The notes under the pieces: model-generated
The model's input: the letters and a program-made list of their open reading frames with translations, nothing else
Databases searched by the model: none
What the model was told of the DNA's origin: nothing
NCBI GenBank assembly: GCA_963837515.1
Contig: CAWINT010000013.1
Location: forward strand, 1 to 64,000
Length of the DNA stretch: 64,000 nucleotides
Source of the DNA: RYN-230 sp963837515
GTDB lineage: Bacteria > Actinomycetota > Actinomycetes > Streptosporangiales > Streptosporangiaceae
Direction of reading: 5' to 3'
Position numbers and translations under genes: made by a program
Shown here: positions 54,279 through 63,159 of the stretch, one piece after another
Layout of the letters: every line of letters starts with the position of its first letter
How positions within the stretch are numbered: the first letter of the stretch is position 1

Positions 54279-54923
54279 GTGCTGCCTCGGCTCACTCGCT
54301 GGGGGGCAACCGAGGAGGAGGTTGCCGGGCCGTATCCCGGCGCCGAGCTCGTCCCCGAAAGCAAGCGGTCGCCAACCATGGCCATCACCATCAATGCAAC
54401 CCCCGAGCAGATCTGGCCGTGGCTCGTCCAGATGGGCTGGGATCGTGGCGGTTGGTATTCCTGGGACCTGCTCGACAACGCCGGCCGGCAAAGCGCCACC
54501 GAAGTCCACCCGGAGTGGCAGAACCTCGCCGTCGGCGACCAACTGAAGTTCTGGGCAATGGGCCGCGTTGCGGACGCGTACCGGGTCGCGGTCATCGAAC
54601 CGAACAGATTCTTGGGCCTCTACGGCTACACGGACCTGCAAGGCCGCTGGCTCGACCCAAAGCAGCCACGGCCATCGTCCTACATGGAGGCACTGTGGGG
54701 CTTCCTCCTCAAGGAGGTCCCTGACAGACGCACCCGTCTCGTGATCAGCGGCTACCAAACGTTCCGCCCCCAATGGGTGGAACGGTTCATCGCCTCTTGG
54801 CTCCTCATCTCTGTTTCCTGGCCGATGCAGGCCCGAATGATGGCGGTGCTCAAACGGAACGTCGAGCGAGCACTGGAGCGTTCCCGCTTTTTTGGACACC
54901 GAGTTAGGCTGCCAATTGACTGA
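54279..54923 (+). CDS. SRPBCC-family protein, 3' end replaced by IS3 sequence
   Basis: The product has MAITINATPEQIWPWLVQMG, DRGGWYSWDLLDNAGRQSA, LAVGDQLKFWAMGRVADAYR and FLGLYGYTDLQGRW, the helix-grip fold of SRPBCC proteins, which bind hydrophobic ligands. The last 11 residues (GHRVRLPID and neighbours) are translated from the IS3 end, so the natural C-terminus is lost. GTG 54279 is the first usable start; the frame is open upstream with family-like residues (KRKIAGAAATTAAALYG), where ATG seems replaced. The gene could be damaged at both ends. Confidence 0.7.
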   Translation: MLPRLTRWGATEEEVAGPYPGAELVPESKRSPTMAITINATPEQIWPWLVQMGWDRGGWYSWDLLDNAGRQSATEVHPEWQNLAVGDQLKFWAMGRVADAYRVAVIEPNRFLGLYGYTDLQGRWLDPKQPRPSSYMEALWGFLLKEVPDRRTRLVISGYQTFRPQWVERFIASWLLISVSWPMQARMMAVLKRNVERALERSRFFGHRVRLPID

Positions 54924-55788
54924 GTTGCCTATACCCTAGTTCGTATTCCTCAGGTGTCAAGTACCCGAGCGTCGAATGCCTCCGCAGCGGATTATAATAG
55001 TTGCTGATCCAGTCAGACGTCTCCTTCTCCAAGTTCGCCAGCGAGGGCCACGGGCGGGTGTGGATCAGCTCTTTCTTGTACGTCGCGAAGAACGATTCCG
55101 ATACAGCATTGTCATAGCAGATTCCCGTCCTTCCCAGGGACCTCCTGATGTTATTCCTGGTGCAGTACTCGTCGAACACCGAAGATGTATATTGGCAGCC
55201 GCGGTCGGAATGAAAGACGACTCCCGGGGGCGGTTTCCGGGTGGAGATGGCCATATCGAGGGCCGCCGTGACCAGGCTGGTCCGCATATGATCGGCGATG
55301 GCCCAGCCAATGAGTTTGCGTGAGTGCAGGTCGATGACGGTCGCGAGGTAAGCCCATCCGTCCCACGTTTTCACGTACGTGATGTCGCCGCACCATTTCT
55401 CATCGGGGCGCCCAGCGGTGAAGTCCCGGCCGATCAGGTCGGGGGCGGGCACCGGCTTGTCCCCGCCGATGGTCGTCCGCTTCCAGGCCCTCGGGTGGCG
55501 TCCGCGCAGGCCGGCGGCCTGCATCAGCCGGTGCGCGCGCTTGTGTGACACCAGGTGCCCCAGCGCCGCCAGGCCCGCGCGCATCCGGCGCACCCCCGGA
55601 TTGCCCCGCGCGTCCTCATAGATTTTCCTCATGACCGCGACCAGCGCCGAGTCGTCTTTGGACCGCTGGGACGGCTCCGCGCCCCGCCACGCATAATAGC
55701 CGGAACGCGAGACCCCGAGCCAGGCGCACATGAAGGACACTGGGTAATCGCCCGAATCAGCCCAGTCCGCGATGGCAGCAAATCTCAC
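54904..55788 (-). CDS. IS3-type transposase OrfB (DDE integrase domain)
   Basis: The 294-residue product has the HTH_21 region (NPGVRRMRAGLAALGHLVSH), and the rve core: KWCGDITYVKTWDGWAYLA (first Asp), VVFHSDRGCQYTSSVFDEY (second Asp) and YDNAVSESFFATYKKELI (Glu). All three acids are present and the frame is complete. GTG 55788 overlaps the orfA stop; programmed -1 slippage at the A7 tract would make the OrfAB fusion transposase. Confidence 0.95.
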   Translation of the reverse strand: MRFAAIADWADSGDYPVSFMCAWLGVSRSGYYAWRGAEPSQRSKDDSALVAVMRKIYEDARGNPGVRRMRAGLAALGHLVSHKRAHRLMQAAGLRGRHPRAWKRTTIGGDKPVPAPDLIGRDFTAGRPDEKWCGDITYVKTWDGWAYLATVIDLHSRKLIGWAIADHMRTSLVTAALDMAISTRKPPPGVVFHSDRGCQYTSSVFDEYCTRNNIRRSLGRTGICYDNAVSESFFATYKKELIHTRPWPSLANLEKETSDWISNYYNPLRRHSTLGYLTPEEYELGYRQLSQLAA

Positions 55789-56105
55789 TGACTGCCTTTC
55801 GCGAACCAGGTCGCTACTTTTTTTGCGAACTCCACCTGCATCCGCAGCTCAGCGATTATGGACTTGTCATCCCGGGACTCCGCGCGCAGCCGCACCAGCT
55901 CGGCCCGCTCGGACTCACCCAGCGGCGTATCCGGGGACTTCCCGGATTCCGCGGCGTCTCGTGCCACCTTCACCCACTTGCCAAGAGTCATCTCGTGGAC
56001 GCCGATATTGCGGGCGACCTCGGCAACCGGGCGGCCACCGTCAAGGACGAAAGCTACCGATTGCGCCTTGTACTCCGGCGTATATGAGCGGCGTGTCGAA
56101 CCCAT
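55785..56105 (-). CDS. IS3-type OrfA (HTH/leucine zipper)
   Basis: The 106-residue product has an HTH domain (YTPEYKAQSVAFVLDGGRPV, then RNIGVHEMTLGKWVKVARDA) and a C-terminal coiled coil (AELVRLRAESRDDKSIIAEL). It binds the element ends and, after frameshifting, becomes part of OrfAB. The slip site lies about 30 bases before its stop. Confidence 0.9.
   Translation of the reverse strand: MGSTRRSYTPEYKAQSVAFVLDGGRPVAEVARNIGVHEMTLGKWVKVARDAAESGKSPDTPLGESERAELVRLRAESRDDKSIIAELRMQVEFAKKVATWFAKGSQ
55818..55824 (-). other. A7 ribosomal slip site for OrfAB synthesis
   Basis: On the minus strand the sequence is GCAAAAAAAGTAG. A -1 shift gives KKSSDLVRE in frame with OrfB, the normal IS3 arrangement. 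Confidence 0.75.
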
Positions 56106-56148
56106 TTCTCGCTCTCCCGACGAATCGGGCAGCTAAGCCGGGTGTCCA

Positions 56149-56363
56149 CCGAAGCGGGTACGGTCCACACCAGCACACCGCCAAGGGCGGCGACCCGAGA
56201 CGGGCTGCGAATCCAGCGCCTCACAAGGGTGATCGCCTCCTAGGCAGGTAGCTGATGCCCGGTGCGGTTGAACGTGGGCCCTGGTAGGCCACGCGCCCTA
56301 AACGCCAGACATCCTGATCTGCCGCTTCTGGTGCGCGGTTCCAGTCCGGCGATCTTGCCGAGA
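56149..56363. other. Border stretch right of the IS3 element
   Basis: No gene recognised; one frame (VHTSTPPRAATRDGLRIQRL) may be a transposase scrap but no family can be named. ATCTGCCGCTTCTG occurs from 56317. Confidence 0.3.
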
Positions 56364-56891
56364 TCAGTAAGTCTGCCTGTCCCCGCTCGACGCATCGGGT
56401 GGCGCGGACTTCGCGGGCTCATCGAGGCGCAGGATCGTTTCCTCGATCTCCTTGTTTCGCGCGTTGGCAAACGAGATCGCCGTGCCTATGATCGCGAATC
56501 CTGCCCTCTGCAGCACCTTGAGCGATCTCACATTGTCACTCGCGGCGCGGGCGAACAGGGGCCGCACCCGGACCAATTCCAGGAGCAGGGCGAGCGCCCG
56601 GCCGGCGATGCCTTGCCCCCAGAAGGACCTGTCGATCCAGTAGGTGACCTCGGTATCGCCATCAACGACGAAGCTGGCGATGCTGCCGGCCAGCCGTCCA
56701 TCGACGGTGACCGCACGGGTGACCGCCTCTGGCAACGTCCGGACCTTCGCCATGTGGACATCGAACGCGGTGCGGTCATCGGGATTTTCGGCCGTGAAGG
56801 CGGCCATCCGGACCGACTCGGGATCCCGCATCTGCTCGAACAAGGCACCGAGGTCGGAGTCGTCGATCGGCCGCAGCGCCACCTGAGCCAC
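56364..56891 (-). CDS. GNAT-family N-acetyltransferase (RimJ/RimL-like)
   Basis: From GTG 56891 the 175-residue product reads VALRPIDDSDLGALFEQMRD, PESVRMAAFTAENPDDRTAF, TEVTYWIDRSFWGQGIAGRA with the acetyl-CoA loop GQGIAG, and DNVRSLKVLQRAGFAIIGTA. This is the RimJ/RimL type used for protein or antibiotic acetylation. GGAGGG lies five bases upstream of the GTG, which decides the start. Intact. Confidence 0.9.
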   Translation of the reverse strand: MAQVALRPIDDSDLGALFEQMRDPESVRMAAFTAENPDDRTAFDVHMAKVRTLPEAVTRAVTVDGRLAGSIASFVVDGDTEVTYWIDRSFWGQGIAGRALALLLELVRVRPLFARAASDNVRSLKVLQRAGFAIIGTAISFANARNKEIEETILRLDEPAKSAPPDASSGDRQTY

Positions 56892-56896
56892 AAGTA

Positions 56897-56902
56897 CCCT
56901 CC
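56897..56902 (-). promoter_or_regulatory. Shine-Dalgarno that fixes the GNAT start
   Basis: GGAGGG on the minus strand, five bases before GTG 56891; earlier in-frame starts lack such a site. Confidence 0.65.
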
Positions 56903-57022
56903 AACCTGGTCCAGCGCCGATCAGCGGGGCGAACATACCAGCATCATCGGACAATCAGTGAGGACTCGACATCCGCTTCTGCCGCGACCGGGGCGTGTGG
57001 TGTTGTTGCTGGCTGGGTGACG

Positions 57023-57676
57023 TCAGCCGTCGGCGGGCAGCCCGAATAGGGGCAGGCAGGGCGGTAGGCCATGGATCTGTACCGGGATCGTCCGGGTGGC
57101 CTGCCAGTCGGCGCGCTCCAGGCGGAACCGGCGTGTCAGAGCTGGGCGGCCGCGGACAGGGTGCCACTCGATGCCGTCGTCGCGGTAGCCAAGTTTGCGG
57201 GACACGCCAAGTGAGGCCAGGTTGTCCTCGAACGCCGCGGATACCGCAGACTGGACGCCCAGCCCATCGAAGGCCAGTTGCAGCACCGCTGCCCGCATCT
57301 GAGTGCCGATCCCTTGCCCCTGGTAACGGCGTCCCAGCCAGGAGCCGGTGTGCACTTCGCGCAGCACCGCGAAGTCGCGGCCGCCAACACCTTGGCTACC
57401 GACCACAACACCGTCGCGGATCACGGCGAGCTCCAGCATCCAGTCCGAGGGCTTCCAGGAGCCCCATCGGGACCAGTGGTATTGCAGAGTGCTGCGGGCA
57501 CGTTCCTCGGGGGAGGCGTCTGTCCAGGCAACCATGAACGGCTGCACGTCAGGGTCGTGCACCCCGGCGGCGGCCAGGTCGGCCAGGGCGTCGAGGTCGT
57601 TCAGGCTGGGCCAGCGCAGTTCCAGCTCCGGGGTCTGCAGCCGCAGATCAGCCAGCGGCCAGCGGGAAGACGCCAT
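57023..57676 (-). CDS. GNAT-family N-acetyltransferase
   Basis: From ATG 57676 the 217-residue product reads LELRWPSLNDLDALADLAAA, VVVGSQGVGGRDFAVLREVH, TGSWLGRRYQGQGIGTQMRA with the CoA-binding QGQGIGT, and AFEDNLASLGVSRKLGYRDD. It differs from the neighbouring GNAT gene and is probably an antibiotic- or small-molecule acetyltransferase. The frame is open upstream to 57847 but without conserved residues. Confidence 0.85.
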   Translation of the reverse strand: MASSRWPLADLRLQTPELELRWPSLNDLDALADLAAAGVHDPDVQPFMVAWTDASPEERARSTLQYHWSRWGSWKPSDWMLELAVIRDGVVVGSQGVGGRDFAVLREVHTGSWLGRRYQGQGIGTQMRAAVLQLAFDGLGVQSAVSAAFEDNLASLGVSRKLGYRDDGIEWHPVRGRPALTRRFRLERADWQATRTIPVQIHGLPPCLPLFGLPADG

Positions 57677-57985
57677 GGGCGCGATTGTCCCCTGCCCGCC
57701 TCGAACTGGCACCTCGTTTATGCGCGTGGCCTTCATCACCACCTGCGGGCCGCCGGCAGGCGCTGAGCCCGCGAAATGGCGCTTATGCAGGTCCTGGAAC
57801 CGAATCTCCTCTCTATCAGTATGCGTCCCCAGCGCAGACGCAGGCACTATCTGGTCATGCCGCTTGGTGTCCGGCTGCCGGGTCGCTCACGGCGGGGCCG
57901 GTGCCAGGGCGGAGGATGCGTCGGCTGCCGCGTGGTTCACTGTCTGATGTCTGGACTCGGCGGGTCGGTCTCGGAGAGGAGCGTT

Positions 57986-58264
57986 GTGGGCCAGGAGCAG
58001 GATGAGATCGTCATTTACTGGCGGCCGGACTGCGCGTTCTGCCTCAACTTGCTGTTGCGCTTGAAGTTCACGCGGCTGCGCTACCGGAAGGTCGACATCC
58101 GGAACGATCCGGATGCGAGGGCGTTCGTCCGGTCAGTAGCGGACGGGAATGAGACCGTGCCGACCGTGGTGGTGGCGGGCCGGGCGCTGGTGAATCCATC
58201 GAAGCGGCAGCTGATCGAGGTGGTGCGGACGCACGCGCCGCACGCATTCGGCACCGCACGCTGA
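57986..58264 (+). CDS. Glutaredoxin/mycoredoxin-like protein
   Basis: The 92-residue product reads IVIYWRPDCAFCLNLLLRLK with the redox CxxC pair (CAFC), YRKVDIRNDPDARAFVRSVA and NETVPTVVVAGRALVNPS with the cis-proline. This is the glutaredoxin-fold mycoredoxin type of actinomycetes, which reduces mycothiol-mixed disulfides. GAGAGGA at 57974-57980 precedes GTG 57986, preferred over upstream starts. Confidence 0.85.
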   Translation: MGQEQDEIVIYWRPDCAFCLNLLLRLKFTRLRYRKVDIRNDPDARAFVRSVADGNETVPTVVVAGRALVNPSKRQLIEVVRTHAPHAFGTAR

Positions 58265-58389
58265 ACGGCTCCAGCTCAGCAGCCACGCGCCCAGCCAACG
58301 ACGCCGCCCGCTCTGCATCCTCACATCAGCCGCTGCTCGCGCGTTCCAGTCCGTGAGTGCAGGCAGCGGAAGAGACTTATCCTGGCTGG

Positions 58390-58860
58390 ATGCTGGACCT
58401 GAACAGCATCGATCTGGAGGAGATCGCCAACGCGCTGGCCGACCAGACCGACTACGAACACCACTGGCTGATCCACCCGAACACGGGAGAGATCGCGGTC
58501 TGGACGGCTGACACCGGCATCGACGGCCAAACGCCGGTCGACCTCGACGAGCTGGACCTGGTCGTCATCGGCCCGCTGCCGTCCTGGGTCTGGTACCAGG
58601 ACATGGCCGACTTCGCCGACGGAATCACCGATGAACGGGCCGGGCGCAGGCTGGCGCGGGCTATCCAGGGCAAGGGAGCCTTCCGCCGGTTCAAAGACGA
58701 GCTCCACGAGGAGTACCCGGACCTGCTGGCAGCGTGGTACGCGTTTCGGGACACCCGGGCCAGGCGCCGGGCCGTGCAATGGCTGGCTGACAACTCCCTC
58801 ATTGACGACGGCTCTGCGGATCGCTTCCTGTCCGGGCAACCAGATCCTGCCCTGCCCTGA
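58390..58860 (+). CDS. UPF0158-family protein
   Basis: The 156-residue acidic product opens MLDLNSIDLEEIANALADQT and contains HHWLIHPNTGEIAVWTAD, VIGPLPSWVWYQDMADFADG and KGAFRRFKDELHEEYPDLLA, the full UPF0158 outline. Function of the family is unknown. The frame is open upstream to 58357 but ATG 58390 starts the conserved domain. Intact. Confidence 0.85.
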   Translation: MLDLNSIDLEEIANALADQTDYEHHWLIHPNTGEIAVWTADTGIDGQTPVDLDELDLVVIGPLPSWVWYQDMADFADGITDERAGRRLARAIQGKGAFRRFKDELHEEYPDLLAAWYAFRDTRARRRAVQWLADNSLIDDGSADRFLSGQPDPALP

Positions 58861-58970
58861 GCCCTGCGGATCCCGTGACCGGCGCACTGTCATGTAGCCG
58901 CGGACCGCGAAGCGCTGCTCCCAGGCATGGACGAACCCGTGAGTCTGCAGGTTAGGGCATCATTACGAGC

Positions 58971-59423
58971 ATGGATCGGCGATCGCGTTTGCTGGCGAGG
59001 CTTTTCGCAGTGTGCGGCGTCCTGCTCGTGCCGTGGATCGGGGTGCTGATCGAGCAGTTGCACGGGCAGGCCGGCAAGCGCAGCTTCAGCTCCTCCTGGG
59101 TGGGGCTCGACGTCCTCGAGGCGGTCTGCCTGCTCATCGTCGCGGCCCTGCTGTCCCGCAGGCATCGGGCGACGAGTCCGGTCGCGGCGGCGGCGGCGGC
59201 GATCCTGTGCATGGACGCCTGGTTCGACACGATGTCGGCCGGCCCGCAGCTGCCCTACGCCGAGTCGCTGGCCATGGCCTGTTTCGCCGAACTGCCGCTC
59301 GCCGCGCTGCTCGCCTGGACCGCGTGGCGCGCGCTCGAGTGGGCCGCCCCGCGCGCGGTCCAGGCTCCTGCCTCTAGCGCCGCTGGCCGTGCGCTTGAGC
59401 AGCCGACGAAAGCCCCAGGCTAG
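58971..59423 (+). CDS. Small integral membrane protein
   Basis: The 150-residue product has four hydrophobic segments: LARLFAVCGVLLVPWIGVLI, WVGLDVLEAVCLLIVAALLS, SPVAAAAAAILCMDAWFDTM and LAMACFAELPLAALLAWTAW. This is a common actinobacterial membrane protein type with the conserved D-x-W-F-D in helix three. Function unknown; it looks complete. Confidence 0.75.
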   Translation: MDRRSRLLARLFAVCGVLLVPWIGVLIEQLHGQAGKRSFSSSWVGLDVLEAVCLLIVAALLSRRHRATSPVAAAAAAILCMDAWFDTMSAGPQLPYAESLAMACFAELPLAALLAWTAWRALEWAAPRAVQAPASSAAGRALEQPTKAPG

Positions 59424-59954
59424 ACCGCACCGCAGCGAGCGGCCGCCTGCACCACCAGTTGCGTCCGTCGGCGGGCTGTCTGGCAGGTACGGGCTGTCTG
59501 GCAGGTATGAGGATGCCGATGCCGGCACCCTCATGGCCCGGGTCGGCCAGGGTGGGCAGGTCCGCAGCCGCGGCCCGGTAGAGCGCGGGCAGGGCACGGA
59601 GGCGGGCGGCGGTGATGCCGTGCAACGACCCGGGCCCGGCGGGTGAGACCCACAGCGGGAACCGTCCTGGGCGAGGACGGCCTGGATGTTGCCGGCGTGG
59701 GTAGCACGCGGTGCTGCCGTTCAGGTGTCTCCTAGCCCGCCCTCCGGCTGCGGAAACGCCAGCCGGTCATTCCTCTTGACCGGTTCTCCTCAATGGGACC
59801 GGGTCATGGACTTCCGCCATGCCGAACGCTTCCGCCATGCCGAACGCTTGCGCCGGGCACAGGATCTGCTCGCCGTCAAGGGATTCGACACCCCGGACTC
59901 TGCCAGCCTCCCTGGGAACTACTCCCCGTGCGGCGTGATACCGGTCGGAGCCGG
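59424..59954. other. Intergenic stretch with a short tandem repeat
   Basis: GGGCTGTCTGGCAGGTA is tandemly repeated at about 59473-59508, and a second 15-base unit (TTCCGCCATGCCGAACG) is repeated at 59814-59848. Reverse-strand pieces near 59500-59700 look faintly coding but no family was recognised. Confidence 0.4.
59814..59848 (+). repeat. Tandem repeat of a 17-18 base unit
   Basis: The unit TTCCGCCATGCCGAACGC occurs twice in succession, encoding FRHAER in the plus-strand frame. No gene is assigned there. Confidence 0.5.
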
Positions 59955-62808
59955 TTAGCGGCCAGACCCGCGGATCGACGAGAACAACGTCGCGGCCCCC
60001 GTCTCCTGCTGGGCCGGCTGGTAGGCCACGCACGTCAGCCGGCGGTCGCCGGAGTCCCAGCCACCCGGGCTCGGAACGATCCGCGTCACCGCGAACCTCG
60101 ATCGTGATGGCGGAATCCCAACGTATGACCGGAACGCCCTGTCGCACTTCACGGCCGCCAGCGCGGACAATGTCTTGCTGCCGGGGTAAGCACGGCTCTG
60201 GGGCCAGTGATCGGCCGCGTAGATGACCTCGGCCAGATGCCCCTGATCGCAGGGGACCGATGCCACGATCGCGGGCCAGCCCCCCGGCCCGCCGAGCCGC
60301 ACGCCTTGGCCCGTCAGGCAGTCTCCGGGCCGTAGCTGCCGGTAGGTCAGTGACCCTGCCGTAGCGGGCGGCCCCGTGGCCGGCGTCGTGGCGGGGGGCG
60401 TGCGTGCCGCGGTCAGGGTCGGGGTAGGTGAGCCGTGGCTGGCGGAGTGTGGACCGCCGAGCTGGGAAGTCACGCCGAGGGCCAGGACTGCGGCCCCGGT
60501 CACGGCGACCAGCCCGGTCGCCGCCTGCAGCCAGCGTGACCAGCCGCGTCGGCGGGCGGGTGGAGTGCTCCGGTCGGCCGCAACCGGTGGGCCACCGCCC
60601 TCCCCCGCCCCGAACGGCGGGGCAGGATGCTCGGTGGGCGTGCGCCCTGTCCAGCTGGCGACGTTTTCCGGCGTGGGCGTCGGCTGCTCCGTCCCGACGG
60701 GGCCCGCCTGCGGTGCGGGCGGGGCCTGCGAAGAGGCGGGGTGGGCGAGTTCGACGGGGCCCGGGCGAAGCGGGGCGGGCAAGACTGGTGGCACCTTGAC
60801 GAAGTGCAGCTCCCGCAGCGTGGCGGGGGGCAGTTCCCGCGCGGGGTCCGCGGGTAGCGGGTCCTCCCAGTACAACGGGCGGATGAACGTGTCACGCCGG
60901 AGCGCCAGGGCGTGCTCCCACTCGTCCCGGCAGTGGGGCGAGCGCATCGAGTGGTACGACCAAAAGAGCTGAAACACGTCCGCTTCGTCGATCAAATCCA
61001 GCAGCCGGGCGTCCCACCGCTCGCCCGCCCGGAGCGCGAGCACGTCCTGCAGGTACTGGTCCCCCGTGGCCCGGGCCAGCACCGCGAAGTTCTCCACCAG
61101 CGAGCGGTCCCGGTGGGAGTACGAGGGGAAAATCTTGCGGTACCGCTGGACTTGCTCGCCCACCGGCGGGGAACTCGCAGCCTGTTCGCCGGTGGCGGTG
61201 ACGCGAATCGCGATCGACACCTCACCCAGAATCAGCGGGCCGGACCAGACCCGGACCGCCCCGTGGACGACTCTCCCGGCGCGGCCGGCCCCGGCGCGCA
61301 GCCGGAAGCCCACCTCGTGGACCGGTTCCCACCACTTGACCTCGGCCGCTTCGGGATTGCACTCGATGCCTGGTAGGTCTGGCACGATCCGCAGCTGCGA
61401 CCCTCTGGGCAGCCCCTGCTGGGAGTCCCCGCTGATGGGTCGTGGCGGCGAGCCGCCGAACTGGGCGCGCGCCCGGGCCTCCACCTCCGCCACCGGATCC
61501 AGCGGTGGCCGGCCCGGCTCCTCCACCAGCGTGGTCTTGTGCACGAAGACCACCATGGTCGCCCACTGCTCCGGCGTCAGGGTCTGCGGCCGGTAGATGG
61601 TGAACTGTAGTCCGTCCTCGTCCACGGCCGGGGCGGGACCTGACGCCCCAGCTATGTCAGCGGCGCCCCCGAGGGATGTCCCTCTGCTCGCGGGCGGCCC
61701 GGATCGCAGCAGGAACAGGACCCCATTGGGCGACCCCGTGTGCAGCACCGGGGTGGCCCACTCGATGGGGTTGGGCGCGTCGTGGATGGCGGCGCGCGCC
61801 TCGGCCAGCGCGGCATCGGCGGGCAGCCCGGCGGCGATCGCCGGGTAGAAGCTCCCGGCGAAGGCGGTCGCGGCGGCGTGGGTGAGCTGGGACTGCATGG
61901 TGACGACCGCGGGGATACTCCGCCGCAGCAGGGCCTGCGCGATCGCCGCCCCGGGATCGCGCCAGTCGCTGCGCCCCCCGCTGACCGAGTTCAGCACCAC
62001 CAGCCGCAGCGAGCGATGGTCCGACAGCAGCGCCCCGATCTCCTGGCCGCCAACCGGGCTGCCGCGCCCGTCGCCGTCCTGGAACACGAGCGCGGCCTCA
62101 TGACCGGTTCCGTCGAAGCCGCTGCGCCCGATGAAGTGAAAGACGTGGTAATCCCCCTCGCGCAGGGCCTGCTGGAGCGCCGCCAACGTCGCGGCGGGCA
62201 AGCAGTTCGACCTCTAGCTGGCCGCCGCGCTGATTCGCCCGGAGCGCGGTCAGCAGGTCATCGCGTTCGCTGCCGACGTCCAGTCGGTTGTGGTCCGCCG
62301 GGTCCGAGGTCGCCACCAGGATCCGCAGCGGCAGACCGAGCTCGAATGGAGCGGGTATCGGCGCGCCCGGGAGATAGCGAACGACCGACGTGCCGCGGGA
62401 CAGGCCCACGAACTGGCCGAGGCTTTGGTCGAACATCAGCTCCCAGGGCAGCGCCAGCGCTGGGTCACCGCTGAGCGCCAGGCGGATCCGCAACCCGTGC
62501 CCGCGGGCCCCGACGACGGCCAGGCTGCGGTGCAGGCACTCCTCAAGGTCATCGTGGAACAGCGCCCCGTAAAGGTCCCCACCAGCTTCCTTCACGAGCT
62601 CAATCTCGGGCCCGGCTGGGCGCCGCTCGCTTCCGCTGCGACGCTGCAAAGTCAGGACAAGGTTCGCGAGATGGACATCAGAAAAAGGAGAGCGGAAGGA
62701 TTGCCTCGGCGTTTCGCCGCTGGGTGACTGGCTGACGCGGACCCGATACGAGCGTCCCACCTGCTCAAACAGCAGATCGAGATCGTCGTAGACGGCCGGG
62801 CGGTCCAC
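59955..62808 (-). pseudogene. CHAT-TIR-transmembrane-septum-formation multidomain protein, one frameshift
   Basis: Two frames overlap around 62200: the first runs from GTG 62808 and the second ends at 59955. An extra A near 62200 (GGGCAAGCAG) separates them; removing it joins ELL to PAATLAALQQAL and gives one protein of about 950 residues. Domains in order: an N-terminal caspase-like lead (ALALPWELMF, LPLRILVATSDPADHN), then CHAT (YHVFHFIGRSGFDGTG; LRLVVLNSVSGGRSD; IPAVVTMQSQLTH). A beta domain (LTPEQWATMVVFVHKTTLVE) leads to TIR (FPSYSHRDRSLVEN; WDARLLDLIDEADVFQLFWS; SPHCRDEWEHAL). A membrane helix (WLQAATGLVAVTGAAVLALG) and a septum-formation-like tail (PGDCLTG; VPCDQGHLAEVIYA) finish it. 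The His and Cys of active CHAT proteases (GHG, NAC) read GRS and NSV, so protease activity is doubtful even without the frameshift. Confidence 0.75.
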
Positions 62809-63159
62809 GGAGTCCCCCTATTGCCTTACTGCCGGGCTCTTGGCCGACGGGCCTGGCTGGTCCTCACGAGGGCCCCCCAACGGTGAGGAATAAGTAGCGG
62901 TTTTCCACAGCGCCATCATCGGCAGTTTAGTGTTTTTGGACGACAGGAGCGCATAAAGGTCGCGCCCGATGGGCCGGACCGGCAGCGACGGCCGGTCCGG
63001 TCCAGCCGGCTGGCTCGTCGAAGACGGCCGACCCGCTCAGCTGGGTCGAGTTGGCGGCTGACGACGCCGCTCCGGGCTGCGGCGCCCGGCAATCCATTGG
63101 CACCGCTCACGGCCTAGCCCCTCGTTGGAGACGCTTCGGATGTGTCACGCTGTGGCGCT
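62809..63159. other. Divergent intergenic region of CHAT-TIR and SLATT genes
   Basis: It holds an AT-richer patch (62888-62940) and the 10-bp inverted repeat. No gene recognised. Promoters of both genes must lie here. Confidence 0.4.
62974..63000. repeat. 10-bp inverted repeat between divergent CHAT-TIR and SLATT genes
   Basis: CCGGACCGGC (62974-62983) and GCCGGTCCGG (62991-63000) surround a 7-base spacer. It sits in the 350-bp divergent intergenic region and may be a regulatory site or an RNA hairpin. Confidence 0.5.

Larger units (their letters stand above)
54893..56148 (-). mobile_element. IS3-type insertion sequence (orfA/orfB, potentially active)
   Basis: Terminal inverted repeats start TGGACACC and run on with matching blocks (GTTAGGCTGCC versus GCTTAGCTGCC) at 54893 and, inverted, at 56148. 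Element length is 1256 bp, normal for IS3. It contains orfA and orfB on the minus strand with an A7 slip site. No matching short target duplication was found (TTT left, CCG right). Confidence 0.9.

Noticed and set aside
53751..54899. 382-codon minus-strand frame opposite the SRPBCC gene
   Set aside because: Antisense to SRPBCC for most of its length, with no recognisable domain.
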